Shown: positions 55,607 through 64,000 of the stretch, in pieces
How the letters are laid out: each line of letters starts with the position of its first letter
Numbering within the stretch: position 1 is the first letter of the stretch
Assembly: GCA_950106755.1 (NCBI GenBank)
Contig: OX467083.1
Location: 595,501-659,500 of the forward strand
Direction: 5' to 3'
Length of the DNA: 64,000 bases
From: Climacium dendroides
Lineage: Eukaryota; Streptophyta; Bryopsida; Hypnales; Climaciaceae
Notes under the pieces: model-generated
Told to the model about the DNA's origin: nothing
Seen by the model: the letters and a program-made list of their open reading frames with translations, nothing else
Database searches by the model: none
Position numbers and translations under genes: made by a program

Positions 55607-57974
55607 CACTACAACAATGGCAGTGTTTTATGACTGATGATGACTAGCGACTGCTTGCAGTCATATTCTTGAAGCCCAACACTTTGGGAAGAAATATGAC
55701 TGCAAAATATGACTATCAGTCATTTTTACACCTTGTACTTCACAAATGTATACTATACGGCCATTAGGAATACCAAAGTACTTCATAGGGAACGTAGGGA
55801 ACATGTTTGGGAACATGTTTGGGAACATTGAGTCATATTATCAATTATATTTTCATAGTAGTGAATTTTGTTTTGTTTTGGGCAATTCAAGAAAAATACG
55901 GGCAATTCTAAAAAATATATAAATAAGCCATTATTTAAAATTTTGAAATCCTAGTCACCTACTTTTTCGGATTTTGAATCCTAGTCACCACTTTTTTAGT
56001 GTTTTGAGACCCTAGCCATTATTTTTTTAGGGTTTTAGAACCCTAGCCGCCACTTTTTAGGGTTTTGAACCCCTAGCCGTCACTTCTTGTGGTTCTTCTT
56101 CCTTACCTTCTATTGTCTCTTAGCTCTCATTTGTTGTTGTTTTTTGTTGCATCTCAACTCTTATTTTTTGTTGCTTTTTACTTCATGTTTCTTGTTTCTT
56201 ATTGTTGCATCTAAATTTTATTTTATTTTTGCATTTGAACTCTTTCTTCTTTTTAGTTGTTGTTTTGTAGTTCTTGCTTCTTATTTTTTCTTGTTGCATC
56301 TACACTCTCATTTCTTGTTGTTTCTTGTTATGTCTTAGTTGGTGCTTTTTGTTTCTTCTTGTGTCTTAGTTGTTGCTTCTTATTTCCTCTTGTGTCTTAA
56401 TTGTTACTTCATGTTGTGTCTTAGTTGTTGTTTCTTGTTTTGTGTTTTTTCTTGTGTTTTAGTTGTTGTTTCTTGTTTCTTGTTATGTCTTAGTTGTTAT
56501 TTCTTATTTTTTATTGTGTCTTAATTGTTATTTCTTGTTTCTTGTTGTATCTTAGTTGTTGCTTAGTTGTTGCTTAGTTGTTGCTTCTTATTTCTTGTTG
56601 CATCTTAATTTTTACTTCTTGTTATTTCTTAATACTTATCTTTTTTTCTTGTTTCCTCCATCATCAATCTTATTCTTCTTATCCTAAACTTGAGCTACAT
56701 ATTTTGTGTTGTTATAAGCCTTTGAAGGTTGAGCTTTGTTGTTCAATCACTAAAAATTAACCTCTCATTTCTTTAGTTGTATATGCAGGCATCAAAAGTT
56801 GAAACAAAGACATTGGAGGCTACTTACAATTCAATGAAGCCATCTTCACATTATTGTAAGGATTGTAAGCCTTATTGAATTGTGTGAATGATTCATTATG
56901 ATATATATATTTTGTATTAGTGACTAATAAATGTCAATGAAGATAGTTGTATTTGTTCTTGCATTCTCCTTCTTTAATATGATTATCTCTCATACATCTC
57001 TAAAATCATATATTATGTATTCATTTTTAATTGCATGAAGCTTTTTATTCAATTGTCAAATCATCTTGATGTATGATAGTTATATATCATGTTCATTTAA
57101 AATACATTAAAAATGTTATTGTAGTTAGTAATATGACTGACGAAAGTTGTATTCTACATCATTCAAAAATATGACTCATGAGAATTATTTTTCACATTAA
57201 CAAGAATATGACTCACCGTAGTCATATTCCACATTACTGCAAAATATGATTCACCCTAATTATATTCTAGTTAACAAAAAAATATGACTCATTGTAGTCA
57301 TATTCCATATTACTACAAAATATGACTGACTGCAGTCATATTTCATATCACTGCAAAAAATAACTCACCGCAGTCATATTTCACATCATTACAAAATATG
57401 ACTTACCGTAGTCATATTTCACATCACTGCAAAATATGACTCACTGTAGTCATATTCCACATCATTGCAAAATATGACTCATCGCAGTCATATTCCATGT
57501 TACTGCAAAATATGACTAACTACAGTCATATTCCACGTCATCAAAAAATATGACTCATCACAGTCATATTTCACGTCATCAAAAAATATGACTCATCACA
57601 GTTATATTCTACGTCATCAAGAAATATGACTCATCGCAGTCATATTCCACGTCATCAAAAAATATGACTCAACACAATCGTATTCCATGTAGGATTTTTT
57701 TATTTGCCCGGGCAACCCAAGAAAAAGTCAAAATCCCCTTAGGATAGTCAAAATATACGCCTAGTTGACATACTATGGCTAAAAATGGGTATTTATACCC
57801 CTCAACTCATATGACTGCCAATATAACTGATGTCTGAAGCGACTGCTTCTAAACGACTGGAGTTAGTCATATTTCGAGTCATCTACAGTGATTTTTGCGT
57901 GAGTCATATTTTTTGATTTTATGACTCACTGCAGTCATATTTTGCAGTCATAAAACACTGCTTTTGTTGTAGTG
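55607..57974. mobile_element. Complete non-autonomous CACTA element
   Basis: It starts CACTACAACAATGGCAGTG and ends CACTGCTTTTGTTGTAGTG, the terminal inverted repeats of the CACTA (En/Spm) superfamily. It is flanked by the 3-bp target duplication AAA (55604-55606 and 57975-57977). Length is 2368 bp. The interior holds subterminal ATGACT/AGTCAT dyads, a pyrimidine-rich tract (56090-56650) and a 38-bp palindromic array. There is no transposase, so movement would need an autonomous relative. Confidence 0.9.
57130..57695. repeat. About 15 tandem 38-bp units, each a dyad
   Basis: The unit is close to AAATATGACTCATCGCAGTC then ATATTCCACGTCATCAAA. Each contains TATGACT..AGTCATA as an inverted repeat with a variable 5-7-bp centre. 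It lies within the CACTA element near its right end and is probably a transposase-binding array. Confidence 0.85.
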
Positions 57975-57977
57975 AAA

Positions 57978-58706
57978 GTTAGAATATAAGTTAGAATATA
58001 AACCTATGGGAAGAAAACTTGATAAGATTAATAAATGATAGCATTATGTAATTAGAAATTTGTAAATCTTGAAGGAAAATAATCAAGGAAACTTAGTCAT
58101 TTTATTTGACTTCAGATTAATTTAGCTAAGAAGAGTGATAAATGAATTTTTGCACTATTCAAAATCTTTAATTTGTATTATGATCATTTTGCATTGTGAT
58201 CATTTGATGTTCTAGTTTTCTTTCTAATACTTCATGTTGGAGTTGTGTATGTTCACATGAAAGGCCTTATTCATTAAAATGAGACAAGTTGCAGTCTCAT
58301 TTTAATTTTTCATACATGTAAGGTGGAAAAAGGGTTCATTAATTTGAGACTCTTCATTAAATTGAGACCTAGAAACGTCAAATATGATTTTTCTCACAAA
58401 TCAAAACTTCCAAATGTCAAAGAAGTAATCTATACATGGAGGATAGCAAAGTTTAACATGAAATTAAACATATAAATTACCAAAAATTCACCAAAAACAT
58501 TTAGAATGCAATACTTGGAGACACAATAGTAATAAATAAATTTATTATTAATAGAGATCTATTTCTCATACATAGGCACACTACCATAATAAAAGTAACC
58601 AATACATATATGAATGTAAACATCTCAAAACTTGTTAATAATTACATTGAGCGCTCTAACTGAACTACCAAAACAACATTTGACTAATATAATTATGTAC
58701 TATAAG
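57978..58706. other. Spacer with a perfect 13-bp hairpin
   Basis: No gene is visible. ATTAAAATGAGAC (58273-58285), an 8-nt loop and GTCTCATTTTAAT (58294-58306) form a perfect stem. Related words (ATTAATTTGAGAC, ATTAAATTGAGAC) follow within 65 bp. It lies on the 3' side of the DUF7869-like gene and may be a subterminal part of that element. Confidence 0.5.
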
Positions 58707-61544
58707 TCATTCTTCAACCATAGAACCATCGATATTTGCATCAGTCGTGAAGGCTGCCACTGATGCCTTGATGATTTGAATTTGCAAGCTTGGAACCGTC
58801 ACTTTTGGATTTTTAGTTCCGTCACGAAACCGTGGCTTCCAAGCTGTCATGATACAATCTGTGCTTGACCATGTTGAAGGTATAACGCTATCTTCACGCC
58901 ACACATTCCCTTGTTTGGTGTCCCAACCTTCATATGTCTCCATATTAATGTGCCGATCCGAAGTAGGCCTCCAATATTGGATTTTGATCATATGCATATG
59001 CCCTGGATCGGGGCTCGGAGCCGTAATAGCCCTAGCAAGCCAAAATGGTTTTGGATCACCATCAGCAAGACGCATTGCAACAAAAGAACCTGCGTGTGTA
59101 TCACGAGCAATACGAAACGAAGAACATGGACGATCACGCTTATGTCCAACAAAATTGGCATCCTCCGCATTTTCTTCACGCAATGTGCCATTTCTTTGCA
59201 TTTGATCTGTTTCATCATTGGCAATTCTTGAAGCTGGCCAAAATCCATCAAGTAATGCCTCCCGCACCTGAAGAGGTGCATCTAGAGCAGCTCTGATGCC
59301 TTTCCAATACTCTTCTAGTGGACCATTCTTCCGCCTGTACTCTCCATTATGATCATTGTTTGCCATTTTGTTCTAATGCCTAACATAGCCATTCAAACCT
59401 TTCATATGTCTTCAAGAGCTTTCATTGGAACTGGAGCCAAAGGTTTAGGGCTACCACTTGGTACTTTAGGAAGACCATCCTTAGTCTCTGACCACATTCT
59501 AATCCCATTGCCATGCTCTGGCAACCACTTTGGGTCAGTACACAAATTCTTATACTCCATCAAAGGCCATCCTGAAGAATCCATAAAAAACTTGAATTGT
59601 TGACTTTTTGGATGCCCCCCTAATTCATCGCCACTAGTGCCCAAATAACCCTCCACAAATTTCTTGAAATCAGGGAGCTCCTCAATGAGATGAGGAATCA
59701 CAGGGTGCGTTTCACAATCCATAAAGGAATTTATGAGCTTTGGAAGTGTTGGGTAGTCATTTGTCTTCAATCTTGAGCTCCATCGACCAAAAAGAGCATC
59801 AATGTCTTTGTGAGTGTGTCCCACAATAAGGAAGTTGATGTATACCTCACGAAAAATGCCTTTGTATACAAGCAGAGAGCAGAAAGCAAAAACGTATCGA
59901 TTCTTGTTGTTCCCTGACGCATTGTCCAATTGCAATATTAATATTGGTGGGAGAGGTTGAGTTGGAAGTGGCTGTTCTGGAGGTGGAAGGAGGGAGTCCA
60001 AGCAATTTTCTGCTCCATTTAAAAGCGCCTTTGTCAATGTGGATTGCCCCCCCTCAATAGAAATAACACCCTTGATGAATTCTTAGGCGGCCCTTCCAAA
60101 TCCCGCAACAACCTTGCAATGGATCCAATGGTATGATTCGAATCTGTTGGGAAAATGCCCACACCATAGTGTGCATATCGTACATCGCCATGACCATGAG
60201 CAATCATACTTGTAACAGCAACAGGCATTTTCATGAAGGATTCCGTCGATTTGTTCTTGTGAGAAAAGTGTGGAGAAGCCGTTTTTTAGTGATCCATTTT
60301 ATCATGAATGATGCACAACATTTTGTCCGGGCATCTCACGGAAAATTCCCGATTTCCATAGTAGTACTCTCTATGAGCCCTCTGACCTGCAACATGGGTA
60401 TTCAAAATGTTGGTATACTTATCAAACGACTCTGATTTCCAACAAGCACTCCTCAATTGCTTATACTCATCGCACAAGCTACACCTAGCAAAACTATCCC
60501 CACGAGCCTTGGCAGCAAATTCAGGGAAATTCTGACGATGAATGTTGCTCAAGCCATTGGAAGAAATCGGCTGCAAATTGAACTCTGCATTGGACTCATT
60601 GATTTTAGGTAATTGGTCACTCCAACGAAAAGTGGAGGGTAGAACCATCGCTGCAACTTTCTCTCCAGACTCTATTGTCCTTGTTTTGTGTGGCATTCGA
60701 TCGGCATTAGACTCAATAAGAGTTCGAAGCGTGGCAGTAGCTTGAAGAGTATGAATGCGGGGTTTTTTGGATCCCACATTTCCATGCACTTGAGCTTGCT
60801 TCCCAATTCTAGCCTTCTCTTTGTACCTATAGAACGTAGCTCTTGCAATCCCATGAATGATCCACCACGCAGTGGGGCACACTTCTCTGCCTTTCAAGGT
60901 AATCCACTCTTTGCTACCATTGTCTTTATGGATTTGCCTGTGCACCTCCAAAAGTGTCTTGCTACGCGCCTTGAAGTCCTCACCCGAATATAGTTCAATC
61001 CTTATCGCTTGGATACTGTGGACACTGATGTGATCGATTCCATAGAGAGGAAAAGTTCTTTCTTGGGAGGAATCTGAGGATCAATCCTTTCACGAGTTGT
61101 TTCATACGATCGAACCCCCTTACGAATTCTTCTGCTTGAGGGGTTCATGGCTGCGTTATATACATGGGTCTGGTCATGGTCATATAAGCTAACATTGTCA
61201 TCTAAAAAATCTCTCTTGATGTCCCAAAAACGAAGCGACCAAACATTCCCAGATGAGAAGAGTTTCTCGTTCAGAGACTCAACAATTTGAATGGCAACCC
61301 GGTCATCGCCGAGAGGCTTTCCATCCTGGTCAATGATTAACTCTGGGTCAACGTTTTGGCAAACCCCCCTTGCAAGGTCCACCCCATCTTCGTTTCGAAG
61401 AGTGACGAACCGTGAGACCCATTTTGCACGAGGAATTCCTTCGCACACCTGAACATCATGTGGAAATGGAGGAACTGGATTTGCAAACTCATCAAACCCA
61501 TGGAAATCCATTCTGCAAGCACGAAGATCACTCCTTAGATTCAT
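58707..61544 (-). pseudogene. DUF7869-like transposon gene, decayed
   Basis: From the N-terminus there is an unknown part (61544-61002), then LKGREVCPTAWWIIHGIARA, KKPRIHTLQA and NADRMPHKT. Next come a Cys-containing segment (ARCSLCDEYKQLRSACW), CPDKMLCIIHDKMDH, the core LQLDNASGNNKNRYVF with NFLIVGHTHKDIDALFGRW, and a C-terminal part (58707-59366) with SFVAMRLADGDPKPFWLARA. The QLDN..NKNR and GHTHxDID blocks are those of the protein family annotated as DUF7869, widespread in bryophyte, algal and animal repeats and thought to be transposon-derived. The acidic residues could be an RNase H-fold triad, which is inference. Breaks: a TAA at about 60284, frame changes near 61010 and 60080, and stops near 59390, where a short intron is also possible. 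Confidence 0.65.
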
Positions 61545-61766
61545 TGTTGAGTCAAAGATAAAGATATTCTACTACAGCAACTTATAGTATACTAGAAACT
61601 AAACATACTCTATATTTACCAATAGCATCAAGTGTCCATAATTTCCTACAAATACAACATTGTTGAATCGATGATACAATGATTTGTGCTATGATTCAGT
61701 CATTCATCTTCATCTAAGTAAGTACTTTTCAATGCAAAGTTGCAAATACTGTTTTTATAGTTGACA

Positions 61767-62690
61767 TTATCATTGGTTCGACGATATTCACAGGTCAAAA
61801 ACTCAGAGTTATCAACGACCCAACGATAAGTACCCTCAATGAAACTCGTTTCATGATTTGTTGGATGTGATGAAGAAATAATTCAACCCGATGCACATTC
61901 TCCTTTGAAATCAGAAGAAATTGAAGTAGCTACACATTTGTTGAGAATGCTAATTGCAAAAATTCAAAAATTCAACTACGTTATCATCGACTCGACGATA
62001 ATCAGAAGTCAAGTAACTCAGAGTTATCGTTGACTCAATGATAACCACCCTCAATGAAACTTTTTTCTTGATTCGTTGGATGTGACAAAGAAATAATTCA
62101 AGCCAATGTAAATTCTTCTTTGCAATCATAAGAAATTGAGGTAGCTACACATTTGCTGAGAATGCTAATTGCAAATATTCGACTACGGTTTATTGACTTG
62201 ACGATATCTGGAGGTCAAAGAACTCAGAGTTATCGTTGACTCAACGATATGTACCAACAAGGAAACTCCTTTCATGATTCGTTGGATGTGACGAAGAAAT
62301 AATTCAAGCCAATGTACATTCTCCTTTGAGATCATAAGAAATTAAAGTAGCTACACATTTGCTAAGAACGTCGATTGCAAAAATTCGACTACTTTATCAT
62401 CGACTCGACGATAATCAAAAGCCAAAGAACTTAGAGTTATCGTTGACTCAACGATAACTACCCTCAATGAAATTCCTTTCATGATTCGTTGGATGTGAAG
62501 AAAAAATAATTCAACCTGATGCACATTCTCCTTTGAAATCAGAAGAAATTGAAGTAGCTACACATTTGCTAGGAATGCCGATTGAAAAAATTTGACTACG
62601 TTATCATCGACTCGACGATAACCAAAAGTCAAAGAGGTCATTGTTATCGTCGACTCAACGATAAGTACCCTCAATGACAGTTTTGAGGTA
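61767..62690. repeat. Five ~207-bp tandem repeats with paired palindromes
   Basis: Units start at 61767, 61981, 62189, 62394 and 62601 (the last incomplete). Each has two near-palindromes about 45 bp apart: TTATCATCGACTCGACGATA and TTATCGTTGACTCAACGATA, centred on GACTC. The array lies directly upstream of the DUF7869-like gene, in the position expected for subterminal transposase-binding repeats. Confidence 0.85.
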
Positions 62691-63252
62691 ATGGAATTAT
62701 CCATGAAATGCTCCGAAATTCACGCCGCAAAAAATGGGCATTGCAAACAACGTTGTGTTACAACTCTCTTCACTAAAAGTACGAGTAACCAATTTCCTAT
62801 AGTCTCCAGGCTTACTCGAGAAAAATAACATCTTCATACATTGAGATGTCACAAACATGGACCTTCAATAACTAGCACCACGTACTTCTTGACATCAATA
62901 TGTGCAAAACAAACTCACTAGCAAATGAGGTCAATGGCAACTAATTTAAATACAAATGTACACCTTCTTTCTAAGAACTCACAAACAAGAAGAAAAATCA
63001 TTGCAGACCTGAACTTGTCAATGTGCTATGCGGATACACTTGAAGCGCAAGAGAATAGCAACAACAAAAGAGTCACCTCAGCGTGTTTGTGGAGGAAGGC
63101 AAGTTCTGTCAAGTGAACATGCACGTGGCAGGATATGGGCAAAAAGTTGGAAAAAGCGGGAACATTTTAGCGGGCAATTCCAAATTTCAAATTTCCTGCA
63201 AACTCCTTGATTCTTGGGTGTTCAGTCATTTGCTTGAAGGCTCTTTTGCCAG
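62691..63252. other. Noncoding DNA, nothing recognised
   Basis: No gene or structured repeat is supported here. Confidence 0.5.
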
Positions 63253-63525
63253 CTTTCTACAAGAAAGATGTGCCTCGACCAATGCATTTTCCAAAAGAAA
63301 CTTGTCCATACACATAATTGTCTGCTATAGTTCCGGTAGGTTGACTTCTGGGGTCCTGTGCCCATCGATTGCTTAGTATTTTTTGCTATCTTTCTACAAG
63401 AAAGATGTGGCTCCACCAATGCATTTTCCAAAAAAAGCTTGTCCCTACACAGAATTCTTTGCTATAGTTCCACTAGGTTGACTTCTCGGGTCGTGTGCCC
63501 ATCGATTGCTCTGTATTTTTAGGCC
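63253..63525. repeat. Two tandem 137-bp units
   Basis: Copies start CTTTCTACAAGAAAGATGTG at 63253 and 63390 and share CCAATGCATTTTCCAAAA, TTGTCCxTACACA, GCTATAGTTCC and TGTGCCCATCGATTGCT. The start is itself a short palindrome, CTTTCTACAAGAAAG. No coding signal was found. Confidence 0.8.
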
Positions 63526-63684
63526 TTTTTTGTTGGCTTATTTTCTGTCAAGTCCATTTTGGGGTTCTAGGATTCAGGGTTTTGAGGCTATGAATTTTTA
63601 GAGGGTTTAGGGTTTAGGGTATGACAAATGGGTTTTCAATATTTTGAAGGTTTTAGGGTTCAAGGGGTATGCTTCTATCATTTC

Positions 63685-63995
63685 TTCATGCAAATATAGG
63701 AGAATGTCGCAATGATGATAAAAAATGGAGAGACTCTTTTATTTCTTCATGTAGGTTTGGTGGAATAATGTAGCAATGAAGAAAAAAAAATAGTATTGTT
63801 GAATTTATTTGCTATTTATACATGCACGTTTGGTGTAATACTTGAAATGCACGTTTGTCAATTATTCTCCCATTTTTTCATGCAAGGGTGGTGGAATAAC
63901 AAAGCAATGAGAAACAAAGAGGAAATATTGTTGCTCAATTTATTTGCCATTTATTCACATATGTGTGGTGGAATACTTGAGGAATGGAAAAAGAT
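63685..63995. repeat. Degenerate ~65-75-bp repeats to the window edge
   Basis: TTCATGCA..GGTGGAATA..AGCAATGA-type words recur near 63685, 63748, 63825, 63878 and 63955, alternating with TTATTTGCxATTTATxCA. The array probably continues beyond the window. Confidence 0.5.
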
Positions 63996-64000
63996 GGGGA

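Noticed and set aside
57130..57695. CRISPR-like regular array (38-bp period)
   Set aside because: The whole unit repeats with no unique spacers, each unit is a dyad, and it lies inside a CACTA element in a plant-type genome.
63600..63625. TTTAGGG runs as telomeric DNA
   Set aside because: Only two adjacent TTTAGGG units within ordinary sequence; plant genes and introns often hold such words.
1..64000. tRNA, rRNA, riboswitch or bacterial operon signals
   Set aside because: None could be recognised by eye; the window shows eukaryotic introns and transposons.

Overview
The window looks like nuclear DNA of a moss. The main evidence is two intact plant-type PPR-DYW editing-factor exons. Their repeat wording (for example KAGLESDLRVGNALVHMY) and DYW domain match, as I remember them, the moss DYW family best known from Physcomitrella. 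The rest is TA-rich, intron-bearing and transposon-dense, with no operons or ribosome-binding sites. Species cannot be named from sequence alone.

Layout. (1) 0.2-6.9 kb, + strand: a decayed multi-exon gene for an N4/N6-type DNA methyltransferase-like protein; a ~3.5 kb retroelement unit (A) sits in one of its introns. (2) 7.4-10.6 kb: a CACTA-type element with a ~2 kb internal insertion. (3) 12-20.5 kb, + strand: locus 1, exons for an OSB-type PDF motif spliced in frame onto a six-triplet PPR-DYW exon. (4) 20.8-28.0 kb, - strand: a decayed Ty3/gypsy-type element (B) with protease, RT, RNase H and integrase, plus an additional ORF after pol. (5) 28.1-34.4 kb: a G-rich minisatellite, an unidentified broken ORF, an array of CCAARTTGG palindromes and a decayed hAT transposase. 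(6) 34.4-42.4 kb: nested retroelement units (C with D inside, and a + strand fragment) carrying only the post-pol ORF type. (7) 42.9-45.3 kb: a Gly/Tyr-rich ORF remnant and a small hAT-like element. (8) 46-54 kb, - strand: locus 2, an inverted diverged duplicate of locus 1, with the same OSB-to-PPR splice and eight PPR triplets. (9) 55.6-58.0 kb: a complete non-autonomous CACTA element with TIRs and an AAA target duplication. (10) 58.7-62.7 kb: a decayed DUF7869-like transposon gene with 207-bp palindromic repeats upstream. (11) 63.2-64 kb: short tandem repeats.

The most interesting signal is the paired OSB-PPR-DYW loci. In both, an 80-nt exon and a 176-nt exon encode the single-strand nucleic-acid-binding PDF motif of plant organellar OSB proteins. 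They join through the same phase-2 splice to the PPR-DYW exon, which retains its deaminase signature. This predicts a fused organellar nucleic-acid-binding and C-to-U editing protein. Other notable points are diversification at the RNA-specifying position 5 of otherwise near-identical PPR repeats, a possible ORF inside very long LTRs, and subterminal palindrome arrays in three different DNA transposons.

Limits: exon boundaries were read by eye from splice consensus and paralogue comparison. The OB-fold and targeting-peptide exons of the OSB part were not securely found. Element boundaries marked approximate were set by comparing copies within this window.
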